NCBI RefSeq assembly: GCF_000981385.1
Contig: NZ_LATZ01000024.1
Span: 1-64,000, forward strand
Source: Bacillus sp. SA1-12
GTDB taxonomy: Bacteria > Bacillota > Bacilli > Bacillales > Bacillaceae
Reading direction: 5' to 3'
DNA length: 64,000 nucleotides
Shown one piece after another: positions 35,857-45,534 of the stretch. How positions within the stretch are numbered: the stretch's first letter is position 1; the number at the start of each line of letters is the position of its first letter. Under the pieces are notes generated by a model, which had not been told where the DNA came from, made no database searches, and was given only the letters and a program-made list of their open reading frames with translations. The position numbers were made by a program, and so were the translations under genes.

Positions 35857-35904
35857 TTAGGGACAGTCCAGCTTGGTTTTTGGTTTTTGGGGACTGTCCC
35901 TTTT
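35857..35904 (+). terminator. Terminator of manA, GGGACAGTCC type
   Basis: AGGGACAGTCC at 35859-35869 pairs perfectly with GGACTGTCCCT at 35891-35901, and TTTT follows. The converging minus-strand gene may also use it. Confidence 0.85.
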
Positions 35905-35905
35905 A

Positions 35906-37480
35906 TTACTTTGACATAACCGTTATCCTATATTCATTTGGCGTCAGCCCGACTATTTTTTTAAATACTTTACTGAAATATTTTTCGTTTTGATAGCCAA
36001 CTTTAAATGAAATTTCATATACTTTCAAATGCGGATTTTTCAGGAGCTCCTTGGCTTTTTCGATTCGGATTGTTGTGAGATAGTTTGTAATGGTTTCATT
36101 GTATTCTGCTTTAAATCTTCTTGAAATATATTCTCGGCTTAAATAAAAGCGGTCGGCGATTTCTTGTAAGGTGATATCGCGCTCATAATTATTTCTGATA
36201 TACGCTTCAATTTCTTGAATACTATTTTTCTCTTTTTGATATTTAACACGGTATAAAAAATGTATGAGTTCATGGAATTCCTTTCTCTTCGCATCCTTAA
36301 ACTTCTCATAGGAAAAGGAGCCGTCCTCTCCCCAATAATCCCTGCCATTATATAAGGAAATCTCCTCGTTAATTTGGTATTCTTTTAACCAATTCTTTCT
36401 TAATAAATCAAATTGATTTTCCCATACTTGGATTTGCTCAAGGGAGATTATATGCGCGGTTTGAAGGTTCGTAAAGATATTGTTCAGCACCTGATCCATT
36501 TGTTCCATTCTCCCGCTCTGCAAAGCCCACATGATTTCCTGCGTATAATCTAAAAGATGGAGCAATGAACTTGAGTGAATCTCTCCATAAGAAACAATTC
36601 CCTTTTTCGGAGCAGTCAGCAAATCATGCTTTATCATCGTTTGTTGAGCAGTTTGATAGGATCGATGCAGCTGTTGTGACGAATTGCCTACAGCAAATGT
36701 TACCTTCATCTGGCAATAAGTTAAAAAACAGGTTTGTATTTTTTGAAGTAAATCTTTCTTATTTTTCCATAAAACGATGACTATTTCATCTTCCTTATTA
36801 ACATTTCTAAAACATACCCCGCTGCGATTGGCCCAAACGATTTCATTGCAAATATTTAAAATCGTAAAAAACGCTAAATCCCGATCCCCATCAAAGTTCT
36901 TTTTTATGATCGAGTTAATGGAAAACAAGGCGATGGTAAATTGCTCCTTTGTAAAATCAATCCCGAATTCCTTTTGAACCCTTTCCTTCGCATCAGAAGG
37001 AATCGTTGGTTTATTTATCATCCCAGTAAATAAATGATCCCAATATAATGGTCTAATTTCATTCATGACCTTTGTGTTTTCTAATGTTGATTCCCTCATC
37101 AGGGCTTGCTTCTTCCAGTCCGTAATCGCCCTTTCCAAGGTTTCATTTAATATTTCCGGTTCAATCGGCTTTAAAATATAATCAAAGCTTCCATACGTTA
37201 TGGCATTTCTCATATAATGAAAATCATCATAGCCGCTAACAACAATTATTTTGCTCGTCATTTGCGATTCATGCAGCCATTTTAAGAGTTCAATTCCATC
37301 TAATTTTGGCATATTCATATCGGTAAAGATGATTTCAGGTCGCTTCTCTTTAATCATCGTTTTCGCTTCTTCCCCATCCTTAGCCTCGAAAATTTCACGA
37401 ATGCCAAAGCGTCTCCATTCACCCAGCAGCTTTATGCCTTCTCTAACATGTGTCTCATCATCAATAATAATTGCTTTCAA
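35906..37480 (-). CDS. AraC-type two-component response regulator (YesN-like)
   Basis: A 524-residue transcription factor. The receiver domain (about 1-120) has IIIDDE, the phospho-acceptor in IIFTDMNMPKLDG and the lysine in DYILKPI. A long linker domain of about 270 residues is followed by an AraC double helix-turn-helix at about 420-520 (ITLQEIADRFYLSREYISR and VGYQNEKYFSKVFKKIVG). The start is TTG at 37480 with GGGAGG upstream, two bases after the stop of the kinase gene, so both are made from one transcript. It very likely controls the adjacent sugar importer. Confidence 0.93.
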   Translation of the reverse strand: MKAIIIDDETHVREGIKLLGEWRRFGIREIFEAKDGEEAKTMIKEKRPEIIFTDMNMPKLDGIELLKWLHESQMTSKIIVVSGYDDFHYMRNAITYGSFDYILKPIEPEILNETLERAITDWKKQALMRESTLENTKVMNEIRPLYWDHLFTGMINKPTIPSDAKERVQKEFGIDFTKEQFTIALFSINSIIKKNFDGDRDLAFFTILNICNEIVWANRSGVCFRNVNKEDEIVIVLWKNKKDLLQKIQTCFLTYCQMKVTFAVGNSSQQLHRSYQTAQQTMIKHDLLTAPKKGIVSYGEIHSSSLLHLLDYTQEIMWALQSGRMEQMDQVLNNIFTNLQTAHIISLEQIQVWENQFDLLRKNWLKEYQINEEISLYNGRDYWGEDGSFSYEKFKDAKRKEFHELIHFLYRVKYQKEKNSIQEIEAYIRNNYERDITLQEIADRFYLSREYISRRFKAEYNETITNYLTTIRIEKAKELLKNPHLKVYEISFKVGYQNEKYFSKVFKKIVGLTPNEYRITVMSK

Positions 37481-37481
37481 T

Positions 37482-39275
37482 TTAGTTAACCTCCCTATCA
37501 ACTGGAAGTTTAATTGTCACAAAAAGCCCTCCGCTATCAAGATTTTGCAGATGAAATTCAGCTCGCCCATCAAAATATAATTTTAGCCGAAAATAAACAT
37601 TTCTTAGCCCAATACTTGTTCCTTTGTTATTCACTTTTTGTTTTTCTTGGTTAAAGGATTGATAGATTTCTTGAAGTCGGCCTTCACTTATTCCTTTTCC
37701 ATTATCACGAACGGCTAAGATAAGTGTATCCTCCTCTACCCTCCCTATGATACATAATTTGCCCTTTGTATCATGGCTGCCGTCAAAGCCATGTTTAAAA
37801 TAGTTTTCTATAATTGGCTGGAGTATCATCTTAGGCACCTTTATTGCAAAGGCTTCTTGTTCGACCTGTAAGGTATACTCAAACTGATCCCCAAACCTTT
37901 CCTTTTGCAATAATAAAAATGCCTTTATATAATCGATCTCTTTTGTTAAAGGAACCAAATCCTCATCCATATTCATGCCGTACCTCATGATTTTAGAAAG
38001 ATGTGTAACAAGTGTGTACACCTGAGGTACATTGTTCTTTAAGGCCAATGTGCCGATTGATTGCAAAGAATTATATAAAAAATGGGGATTTAGCTGTGAC
38101 TGTAATGCCTTTAATTGATTTGTCTTATTTTCAATTTCAAGTTTATATTCCCGATTAATGAGATGATTAATTTTGCCGACCATTTGAATGAATCTTTCAC
38201 CTAACACGCCGATTTCATCATTACCAAGTGAGGCAAAGTGAACATTCATATTGCCCTCTTCAACCTTTTTAATGTTTTGAAGCAATACACGTATCGGAGA
38301 AGTTATTTTAAAGGAAACAAATAATGTCGCCAGAATGACAAGAATTAGCCCAATGATCCCGAACATGATATTGATTTTGGCAACACTCAGGGCGCTTTCG
38401 AACACAGACGTATACGGAATCCGCTTGACCATAATCCAGCCCCCTGTTGATTCAGAAACCCTTTCATAAATCATCAAGCCCCGAAATGAATCCTTTTGCC
38501 ATTCCATTGTTCCACTTGGCTCCGGCCTATTGATTAACTGTGTAATCCATTTTTCATTTTCCGATACTTCCGAATTAGACCGAAAAATTAGCTCTCCTTC
38601 CTGACTTAAAATATAAAATTCCTCTTTGTCTTTTACATATAATTTCTCACTAATTTCCGAAATTTTATTTGGAGCGATATCCAATGAAATATAGCCAAGC
38701 AAATGGTTTGAAGGAACATCGATTAACGCACGGTGCAAGGTAAATACATCCCGTTGGCTTCTTTGATCTTTGTCAGCACGATCAGCTTGCAAAATATTCA
38801 TAGGTTCTATATAAATATAATTCTGATTAGTTCTTGCCTTTTGAAAATTTTCTCTATCCCCTTCTTTTAATGAAGAAAACACGACACCAGATCGTTTCGA
38901 AACAGATACATTTTGGTTATCTTCCTCAATTGCTATATTCACTCGATTGATATTTTTTTCTGCATACAGGATGGTTAGCATCACATTTTTGACACTTTCC
39001 TTTGCCAGGTAATCATCCTCTTGACCGGGATTTCTCAGGTAATCCATAAAATCCACATTATTATAAAATGATATCGTTAAATTTTTTAATTCCTCAATAT
39101 AAGCTTCTAAATTTAATTTTCCTTGATAGAGAAGGTTGACATTTTCCTTGATAAACTCGTCCTTTAATGACTCTTTCGTATATAAATAGGTGATGACAAT
39201 TGAGGTTCCAAATGGAACGATTGTAATGAGTAAGAGAAGTACAATCAGCTTTTTTCGTATGCTCGTTTTTACCAT
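37482..39275 (-). CDS. Sensor histidine kinase (YesM-like)
   Basis: A membrane kinase of 597 residues in the His_kinase/LytS-type group. Membrane segments lie near 12-33 and 285-305 around an extracellular Cache-type sensor domain. A HAMP follows (about 305-360), then the His_kinase domain with QLNPHFLYNSLQSIG holding the phospho-acceptor, and an HATPase with DNGKGI. The start was set at the ATG at 39275, with AAGGAGGTT upstream; the frame extends 36 codons further into a region that already contains the importer terminator. It is the partner of the AraC-type regulator. Confidence 0.93.
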   Translation of the reverse strand: MVKTSIRKKLIVLLLLITIVPFGTSIVITYLYTKESLKDEFIKENVNLLYQGKLNLEAYIEELKNLTISFYNNVDFMDYLRNPGQEDDYLAKESVKNVMLTILYAEKNINRVNIAIEEDNQNVSVSKRSGVVFSSLKEGDRENFQKARTNQNYIYIEPMNILQADRADKDQRSQRDVFTLHRALIDVPSNHLLGYISLDIAPNKISEISEKLYVKDKEEFYILSQEGELIFRSNSEVSENEKWITQLINRPEPSGTMEWQKDSFRGLMIYERVSESTGGWIMVKRIPYTSVFESALSVAKINIMFGIIGLILVILATLFVSFKITSPIRVLLQNIKKVEEGNMNVHFASLGNDEIGVLGERFIQMVGKINHLINREYKLEIENKTNQLKALQSQLNPHFLYNSLQSIGTLALKNNVPQVYTLVTHLSKIMRYGMNMDEDLVPLTKEIDYIKAFLLLQKERFGDQFEYTLQVEQEAFAIKVPKMILQPIIENYFKHGFDGSHDTKGKLCIIGRVEEDTLILAVRDNGKGISEGRLQEIYQSFNQEKQKVNNKGTSIGLRNVYFRLKLYFDGRAEFHLQNLDSGGLFVTIKLPVDREVN

Positions 39276-39323
39276 GAAGAACCTCCTTATCTGTAAAAAT
39301 GACTCATTATCTTTATTATAGCT

Positions 39324-39350
39324 AAAAAGCATGCCCGAAATAGACATGCT
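39324..39350 (-). terminator. Intra-operon terminator/attenuator after the binding-protein gene
   Basis: AGCATG and CATGCT form a 6-bp stem with an 11-base loop, followed by TTTTT on the minus strand. It would lower transcription of the kinase-regulator genes relative to the importer. Confidence 0.65.
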
Positions 39351-39364
39351 CTCCATCATTCCAT

Positions 39365-40657
39365 TTATTTCATATTTTCCCAAGTTGCTTGGAATTTTTC
39401 TAAAGCTGTTTCATAATCGATTTTACCAGCAGCATATTCTTGAATCGTTGCTGCAAACTCTTTGTTTGCACCATCAGGCCATCTGAACCAAGTCCAAGGA
39501 ATTGTTTTTTCCGCTTTTGAATATTCAAGGATGGATTGACCTAAATCACCTAATCCTGATGCTTCAATATTATCAAACGCTGGGATAAAGGCAAATTCTT
39601 CTGTGATATAGCTTTTCCCTGTTTCAGAAGAAACCATCCAATTTAAGAACGTTTTCGCTTCTTCTAGGTGTTCTGAGTTTTTATTAACAACCCAGTTATT
39701 AGGTACACCTACAGGTAAAACATCTGCATCCGCATCGTCATTAAGCGGAATCGGTAAGAATCCCATGTTCATTTCAGGATTGATTTCATAAATCATATTT
39801 TCTGTCCAGTTACCCTGTTGCAGCATTGCTGTTTCACCAGATGCAAATAGGGTTACTTGTGTATTATAATCAGTTGTTAATGGATTTCCGTTTGCATATT
39901 TAACTTCCATATCAATGATATCTTTGAATTGCTTAAATGGTTCATTTCCAACAAATGATGCTTTACCATCATATAATCCTTCAATAAATGCTGATGGATC
40001 ATCTTGCTGTGCAAATGGGATATTTAATAAATGCTGTCCAATAACCCACCATTCGCCATATCCTGCTGAGAATGCTTTAATTCCTGCAGCGTCAAGCTTT
40101 TTCACAGCATCTTTTAAATCAGAAAGAGTTTTAGGTGTTTCAGTGATTCCTGCCTTTTTAAATAAATCTTTGTTATAAACAAAGCCATATCCTTCAAGAT
40201 TAACTGGCATTCCATATAACTTGCCATCTTCATCTGTCATTGGAACTTTACCAATTGGGAGTACATGCTCAGCCCATGGCTCATTTGATAAATCAGCTAA
40301 ATGCTCTTTCCAAAGATCAAGCTCTTTAAATCCGCCATTGTTAAAAATGTCAGGCTCTTCACCCGAGGCAAATTTAGCCTTTAACGCTGCACCATAATCT
40401 GCTCCACCGCCGACACTTTCAAGCTTTACTTTAATGTTTGGATGTTCTTTTTCAAATTCATCGATCATTGCTTGAAGCTGATCTGCAATTTCTACTTTAA
40501 ACTGGAATAAGTTTAGCGTTACAACTTCCCCATCACCAGAACTGGAACCAGAATCTGCATTTCCGCTTGTGTTTTCCTGTGTTTTATTTGATGCACATCC
40601 TGCCATAACCCCTAATATTAACAGCATTGACATACATAATAGCAAGAACTTCTTCAT
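39365..40657 (-). CDS. Sugar ABC transporter binding lipoprotein (family 1)
   Basis: A 430-residue extracellular solute-binding lipoprotein of the MalE-like family. The signal peptide ends at the lipobox VMAGC (cysteine at about 20), followed by a Ser/Gly/Asp-rich linker. The fold covers about 45-425, with GMPVNLEGYGFVYNKDLFKK typical of oligosaccharide binders. A strong AAGGAGG site precedes the ATG. It follows two permease genes and precedes the kinase-regulator pair. The sugar is unknown. Confidence 0.92.
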   Translation of the reverse strand: MKKFLLLCMSMLLILGVMAGCASNKTQENTSGNADSGSSSGDGEVVTLNLFQFKVEIADQLQAMIDEFEKEHPNIKVKLESVGGGADYGAALKAKFASGEEPDIFNNGGFKELDLWKEHLADLSNEPWAEHVLPIGKVPMTDEDGKLYGMPVNLEGYGFVYNKDLFKKAGITETPKTLSDLKDAVKKLDAAGIKAFSAGYGEWWVIGQHLLNIPFAQQDDPSAFIEGLYDGKASFVGNEPFKQFKDIIDMEVKYANGNPLTTDYNTQVTLFASGETAMLQQGNWTENMIYEINPEMNMGFLPIPLNDDADADVLPVGVPNNWVVNKNSEHLEEAKTFLNWMVSSETGKSYITEEFAFIPAFDNIEASGLGDLGQSILEYSKAEKTIPWTWFRWPDGANKEFAATIQEYAAGKIDYETALEKFQATWENMK

Positions 40658-40763
40658 TACGTATTGACCTCCTTAGTCTCTATGCTTCTTTTCTATTTTT
40701 ATATAAAGGGGAACGCCTCTTTCGTTTTGAGACAGTCCCATTTTACATCCTTCTTGATGACCC

Positions 40764-41591
40764 CTATTTAATCGAACCTGCTGCAATCCCTTTAATAATG
40801 TGCTTTTGTAAGAACAGGAAGAAGACAATGATTGGCGCAATCCCCAGCACCAATGCTGCCAAGCCCATATCCCATTGTTTCGTATATTGGGCAAAGAACG
40901 AGCTCGTTGCTAACGGAATTGTTCTTAAACCTGCATCCTGCAGCACAAGCAGCGGAAGTAAATAGTCATTCCAAATCCATAGCGTATTTAAAATAACGAC
41001 GGTAACAGTAATCGGTTTCAATAGCGGGAAGACAATTCTCCAAAATACCCCAAACTGGCTGCAGCCGTCAACTCTAGCAGACTCTTCAATTTCCTGTGGG
41101 ATAGTTTTTATAAACCCGTGGAATAAGAAGAGTGATAAGGAAACGCCAAATCCAAAGTACATGATGATAATTCCTGGTATACTGTTCATTATTCCAAGCA
41201 TTCCGCCAAGCTTCATGAGTGGAATCATAACTGTTTGGAATGGAATAACCATTGCTGATACGAAAAGGATAAATAAGAATTTGCTCGTTTTTCCGGGTGT
41301 TCGTACCATCTTCCAAGCGGCCATAGAACTAATCACAACAATTCCTACAATACTAAAAACGGTTATGATCAAAGAATTAAGGAACGCATCTTGGAAGCTA
41401 ATAATCTCCCAAACCTTGGCATAATTACTAAACAAGATTTCTTTTGGCAAAGCTGCCGCATCAATTAAAATTTCCGAAAACCCTTTTACTGAATTGATGA
41501 TCACAAAGTAAAACGGTACCAGGAAAATTAAAGCAAGAATGATGGCAAAAATCTCAAGGAGGAAGGTGCCAGCCGAATATTTCTTTTTCAT
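40764..41591 (-). CDS. Sugar ABC permease, MalG type
   Basis: A CUT1-family inner-membrane permease of 275 residues with six spans. The EAA loop that docks the ATPase is EESARVDGCSQFGVFWRIVF. It overlaps the upstream permease stop by one base. The operon contains no ATP-binding subunit. Confidence 0.93.
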   Translation of the reverse strand: MKKKYSAGTFLLEIFAIILALIFLVPFYFVIINSVKGFSEILIDAAALPKEILFSNYAKVWEIISFQDAFLNSLIITVFSIVGIVVISSMAAWKMVRTPGKTSKFLFILFVSAMVIPFQTVMIPLMKLGGMLGIMNSIPGIIIMYFGFGVSLSLFLFHGFIKTIPQEIEESARVDGCSQFGVFWRIVFPLLKPITVTVVILNTLWIWNDYLLPLLVLQDAGLRTIPLATSSFFAQYTKQWDMGLAALVLGIAPIIVFFLFLQKHIIKGIAAGSIK

Positions 41592-42541
41592 TATGCTTCA
41601 ACCTCCTTCTTCTTCGTAAACATAACTTGGCATGTAGTAAATACCGCTACAATGATAAAGAATAGAATTGATTTTGCTGTACCTAATCCATATCGATTGT
41701 TCATAAATGCCTCTTGATAAATATTAATCGCTACTGATTCTGTTGAATTAAATGGCCCGCCACCTGTTAAAGAAAGGTTCAGGTCAAATATTTTAAATGC
41801 CATTGAAATCGTTAAGAAGAAACAAATTGTAAATGCCGGTAAAATTAACGGAATAATGATTTTTGTTAAAACAGACCAGTTTGATGCTCCATCCATTTTT
41901 GCCGCTTCAAGCAACGAGGTGTCTACACCCTGAAGGGCAGCAATATAAATGACCATCATATAACCGCTTGTTTGCCAAGCAAACACAATCACAATTCCCC
42001 AAAATGCAGTTGCCTCATCCCCTAACCATGGCAACTTAAAGAATCCAATGTCGGTTAAATTTCCTATTGATGCAAAGCCTTTTACATAAATGAACTGCCA
42101 AATAAATCCTAGTAAAAGTCCGCCGATTACATTTGGAATAAAAAAGACTGTCCGTAAAATATTTTTCGTTTTTAACGCTGCATTTAACAATAACGCTAGC
42201 CCGAAACCAATCACATTACTTATAGCAACTGCTGCCAGCATAAACTTTGTCGTAAATAAAAACGAGTTGAAGAACTTAGGATCATCGGTAAAGATCGCCG
42301 TATAGTTTTCTAAGCCAACCCACTCAACGACCGAGCTGACACCATTCCATGAGGTAAACGAGTAATAAACCCCCATAAAAAATGGAATAATTTGAACTAA
42401 AATAAAAAATAAAAGTGCTGGTCCTACGAAAGCTGCATAAGACAAAATCTTATTTAGCTTTACCTTTCGTTTTGCTTGCATTTCTACATTTACATAACGT
42501 TCCTTTGTACCTAGTTCATTCGCATTTAATTTTGTACTCAC
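41591..42541 (-). CDS. Sugar ABC permease, MalF type
   Basis: First gene of the importer operon, a CUT1-family permease of about 316 residues with six spans. The EAA loop is EAAKMDGASNWSVLTKIIIP, and a cytoplasmic basic N-terminus precedes the first span at about 28. The start is uncertain: GTG at 42541 has GGTGGTG at good spacing, whereas TTG at 42559 lies upstream of that site. A cre-like operator sits 28 bases before the GTG. Confidence 0.91.
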   Translation of the reverse strand: MSTKLNANELGTKERYVNVEMQAKRKVKLNKILSYAAFVGPALLFFILVQIIPFFMGVYYSFTSWNGVSSVVEWVGLENYTAIFTDDPKFFNSFLFTTKFMLAAVAISNVIGFGLALLLNAALKTKNILRTVFFIPNVIGGLLLGFIWQFIYVKGFASIGNLTDIGFFKLPWLGDEATAFWGIVIVFAWQTSGYMMVIYIAALQGVDTSLLEAAKMDGASNWSVLTKIIIPLILPAFTICFFLTISMAFKIFDLNLSLTGGGPFNSTESVAINIYQEAFMNNRYGLGTAKSILFFIIVAVFTTCQVMFTKKKEVEA

Positions 42542-42568
42542 TTCATTGACACCACCCAACAGCTAATT

Positions 42569-42582
42569 TGCAAGCGCTTTCC
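42569..42582 (-). promoter_or_regulatory. Cre-like operator before sugar importer
   Basis: On the minus strand GGAAAGCGCTTGCA matches the CcpA catabolite-responsive consensus at 12 of 14 positions. A LacI-family operator is the alternative. Confidence 0.6.
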
Positions 42583-42744
42583 TAGATCTAATTATATGGC
42601 CCATCAGCAAATGTTTGGATCAACTATATTGACTAAAAAGGTGCACAATTTTGACCTTTGACTTTCCCTTAAACAAACAAGCAATGGAATTCAGTTATAG
42701 ATTCAAGAATCGATATGCGGATTCTCGGAATTATGTTGGGTAAA

Positions 42745-42772
42745 ACAAAAAACGCCTCTACTAAATGTAGAG
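42745..42772 (-). terminator. Terminator-like hairpin beside the 52-bp repeat array
   Basis: CCTCTAC pairs with GTAGAGG around a short loop, and CGTTTTTTG follows on the minus strand. It is 500 bases past the nearest minus-strand stop, so it may terminate a transcript crossing the repeats. Confidence 0.5.
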
Positions 42773-42780
42773 GGTTCCAT

Positions 42781-43085
42781 TAAATGACACTTTTCATCCA
42801 TTTATCGAGAGCGTTGTCCTTTAGAACTGCTCTATTGGACATTTTCTTTCCGTTCATCGAAGGATTTGTCCTTTAGAACTGCTCTATTGGACACTTTTCA
42901 TCCATTCATCCAGAGCGTTGTCCTTTAGAACCGCTCTATTGGACATTTTCTTTCCGTTCATCGAAGGATTTGTCCTTTAGAACTGCTCTATTGGACACTT
43001 TTCATCCATTCATCCAGAGCGTTGTCCTTTAGAACCGCTCTATTGGACATTTTCTTTCATTGCATCGAAGGGTTGTCTTTTTGAA
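42781..43085. repeat. 52-bp tandem repeat, five full copies in an alternating A/B pattern
   Basis: Cores GTCCTTTAGAAcTGCTCTAT then TGGAC begin at 42816, 42868, 42920, 42972 and 43024, spaced exactly 52 bases, with partial copies at both ends. Two linker versions alternate (TTTTCTTTCCGTTCATCG and CTTTTCATCCATTCATCC), giving a 104-base higher-order unit. Each 25-base core is an imperfect palindrome (GTCC..TAGA with TCTA..GGAC). Confidence 0.92.
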
Positions 43086-43286
43086 CACATACCAAATACA
43101 TTTTCCCCATTATTTAGCAAATACTTATCTATCGATAATTTCCCATGATTGTATGCTATTTTTGAGAAACTCTTCACTTTGACGTGCTTTTCAACCTAAT
43201 CAAAATGACAATTAATATGTGTGGCTGGTTATGAAGTTAATAACAACACCTTTAACGTAATGCAAGGAGTTTCTTATTCTATCAAT

Positions 43287-43628
43287 CTAGTAATATCGAA
43301 CAAAAATAATAATAGCCAGCAGTAAACAAAGTGTTGAAGGAATAGCCATTTTAAAAGCTTGGTGTACTCTGAAGATATGAGTATAGATTGCTCCCAGCAT
43401 TAACACAATGATAATACTACATCCAATCAGCGTGTAATATCGATTCCAAAAACCAAGTGCTAATGCAAGAGAAGCTATGATCTCCATTATGCCCGTCACC
43501 GTCATAAACCACATTGGATATTGGTAAAGATTCCAATGCTCAATCTGAAATGTTGGTTTAATGATTTTGATTACTCCACCCAGCCCTATAAACACCGTTA
43601 ATATAAGTTGAAGGATTTTTATTGCCAT
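43287..43628 (-). CDS. DoxX-family membrane protein
   Basis: A 113-residue protein with four membrane helices (about 3-22, 37-57, 62-82 and 90-108), typical of the DoxX/DoxD-like small membrane family. The family is linked to redox or stress functions without a settled reaction. The start ATG at 43628 has AAGGAG upstream; GTG at 43640 directly abuts that site. It lies 24 bases after a TetR-type regulator gene and is probably its target and cotranscribed. Confidence 0.85.
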   Translation of the reverse strand: MAIKILQLILTVFIGLGGVIKIIKPTFQIEHWNLYQYPMWFMTVTGIMEIIASLALALGFWNRYYTLIGCSIIIVLMLGAIYTHIFRVHQAFKMAIPSTLCLLLAIIIFVRYY

Positions 43629-43652
43629 ATTCCTTTTCACTCCTTGATCAAA

Positions 43653-44246
43653 TTATACTGAGCCAGATTCCATCATGCCGCTCATCACCAACTTCACAAC
43701 CTCTTCCGCTAATTTTATTGGATTACTCTTATTTTTTAATAAACACTGAAAAATCAATTGTTCAATCATCCCAAGAATGCAGACAGCTGCAATTTCCATC
43801 GACAATTCTGAACGAAATGTTCCTGAACGCTGCTCAAAGCGTAAGTTGTCAGCAACTAGTTTTATTAGCTTTTCTTTAAATATCTCTGAATCAGGGGCGA
43901 GAACTAGACCAATTCGTGTTAAATTAGGATCCTCAGCAAAAAATTCAAATAGTTTTTCTATGGAGGCAGTCATTTGCTTAATAAGTTCATCTTTTTCCAT
44001 TAGCGGAGATAACCGCTGGGCTTCAATTAATTGGCATAGCTTCGTCCTAAATTCATTGACAAGTTCATTAAAAATGGCATCTTTACTAGAAAAATAGAGA
44101 TAAAACGCAGGCTGTGTTAAGCTTGCCCGCTTCACAATGTTACTTATCTTTGTCTGATGAAATCCATGTTTGGCAAACTCATAAGCTGCTGCAGCTTTAA
44201 TCCTTGCTTTACTCTCTTTCCCTTTTAATCCTTTTTCTTTGGACAT
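43653..44246 (-). CDS. TetR/AcrR-family regulator
   Basis: A 197-residue repressor. The N-terminal helix-turn-helix (about 15-60) reads KISNIVKRASLTQPAFYLYF, the family signature. The ligand-binding C-terminal half is helical and unassigned. The start was set at the ATG at 44246, with CAGGAG upstream. A perfect 16-base palindrome lies 35 bases upstream and is its likely own operator. Autoregulation and control of the doxX-like gene are inferred. Confidence 0.9.
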   Translation of the reverse strand: MSKEKGLKGKESKARIKAAAAYEFAKHGFHQTKISNIVKRASLTQPAFYLYFSSKDAIFNELVNEFRTKLCQLIEAQRLSPLMEKDELIKQMTASIEKLFEFFAEDPNLTRIGLVLAPDSEIFKEKLIKLVADNLRFEQRSGTFRSELSMEIAAVCILGMIEQLIFQCLLKNKSNPIKLAEEVVKLVMSGMMESGSV

Positions 44247-44280
44247 ACGAGCTCCTGCTTTCATAGTACTTACTAATAAC

Positions 44281-44296
44281 GTTACTCATGAGTAAC
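44281..44296 (-). promoter_or_regulatory. Palindromic operator for the TetR regulator
   Basis: GTTACTCATGAGTAAC is a perfect 16-base inverted repeat 35 bases before the regulator start, the usual place for a TetR autoregulatory site. Confidence 0.75.
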
Positions 44297-44381
44297 AAAA
44301 TTTATTTTTATCATACTGGTAAATAAATACAACGTCAATGTTTTTTCCAAAACTTAACATTGTAAAAATACTTGTGGATAT

Positions 44382-44409
44382 AAAAAAAGACCCAGCTATT
44401 CGCTAGATC
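44382..44409 (-). terminator. Terminator of uxuA
   Basis: GATCTAGC pairs with GCTGGGTC (two G-T pairs) around GAATA, and seven T residues follow on the minus strand. Confidence 0.8.
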
Positions 44410-44427
44410 ATCGAATAATATTACTAT

Positions 44428-45534
44428 TTATGCTTTTGATTGATCTCCAGCACTAAGTTGTGCTTGTTTTACCTTTTCCAAACTATCCCATATCCCTAAA
44501 ATATACATAATGCCTAAAGCTCGATCATAGAGTCCGTAACCAGGTCTGGCTTGTTCACCCCAGATCATCCGGCCGTGATCGGGACGAATATAGCCAGTAA
44601 ATCCGGTATCATGTAATGCTTTTAAAATCTCATAAAGGTCCAGTGAACCGTCACAGCTGCGATGAGAGCTTTCAAAAAAATCGCCATTTTCATAGATTTT
44701 TACATTGCGAACATGTGCAAATGGAATCCGTCCCATTGCTGAAAAGTGCCTCATGATTGAAGGAATGTCATTCTCTGGGTTGGCGCCAAGCGACCCTGAA
44801 CATAAGGTTAACCCATTGTATGGACTATCTACTAATTTGACAATCCGTTCTAGGTTATCCCTGCATGTGACAATTCTCGGCAAGCCAAAAATAGACCATG
44901 GCGGATCATCTGGATGGATTGCCATTTTAACGTCATATTCCTCTGCAACTGGTATAATTCTTTCTAGGAAGTATCGCAGATTCTCAAATAAATCGTCCTC
45001 GGTTACATCTTTATAGAGCTCAAATGCCCGCTTAATATTTTTAATTCGCTCTGGCTCCCATCCCGGCATTGAAAAGCCTTTTGAGGAGTTTTCGATTTCC
45101 TTTATAATAACCTCAGGGTCAACCCCCTCCACCTTTGCTTTTTCATATGCGAGAACAGTAGATCCATCAGGTAACTCCTTGGCAAGCTCAGATCTTGTCC
45201 AGTCAAATACAGGCATAAAGTTATAACATATAACCTTGATACCAGCTTGTCCCAAATTTCGGATTGTTTCCTGATAATTTTTTATGTAATGGTCACGAGT
45301 AGGCAGGCCCAGCTTGATATCCTCATGGATATTAACACTTTCTATTACTTCCAAATTCAATCCTTTGTCTTCAATTTCTTTCTTTAAAGCAAGTATTTGA
45401 TCAAGCGGCCAGATTTCCCCTGCAGGAATATCATGCAGACCACCAACAATCCCATCCATTCCTGGGATTTGCCTAATTTGATCAAGCATAACAGTATCAT
45501 CATGTTTGCCAAACCATCGAAATGTGATTTTCAC
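44428..45534 (-). CDS. uxuA: Mannonate dehydratase
   Basis: Converts D-mannonate to 2-keto-3-deoxygluconate in glucuronate breakdown. The 368-residue TIM-barrel protein shows UxuA signatures: [21 protein letters not shown] at the start (first part), [12 protein letters not shown], metal-site [18 protein letters not shown], and [10 protein letters not shown] near the end. It starts at GTG with GGGAGG nine bases upstream. No uxuB, uxaC or kdg genes are nearby, so the rest of the pathway lies elsewhere. It follows the GH2-linked importer operon after a 305-base gap and could be read with it or separately. Confidence 0.96.
   Translation of the reverse strand: MKITFRWFGKHDDTVMLDQIRQIPGMDGIVGGLHDIPAGEIWPLDQILALKKEIEDKGLNLEVIESVNIHEDIKLGLPTRDHYIKNYQETIRNLGQAGIKVICYNFMPVFDWTRSELAKELPDGSTVLAYEKAKVEGVDPEVIIKEIENSSKGFSMPGWEPERIKNIKRAFELYKDVTEDDLFENLRYFLERIIPVAEEYDVKMAIHPDDPPWSIFGLPRIVTCRDNLERIVKLVDSPYNGLTLCSGSLGANPENDIPSIMRHFSAMGRIPFAHVRNVKIYENGDFFESSHRSCDGSLDLYEILKALHDTGFTGYIRPDHGRMIWGEQARPGYGLYDRALGIMYILGIWDSLEKVKQAQLSAGDQSKA

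Larger units (their letters stand above)
42583..43286. other. 700-base intergenic region with repeat array
   Basis: Between the importer promoter and the doxX-like gene. It contains the five-copy 52-bp array at 42781-43085, a hairpin at 42745-42772, and no open frame with a ribosome site. Confidence 0.6.

Noticed and set aside
42781..43085. CRISPR array
   Set aside because: The 52-base units are contiguous, both core and linker are repeated, and there are no unique spacers or cas genes.
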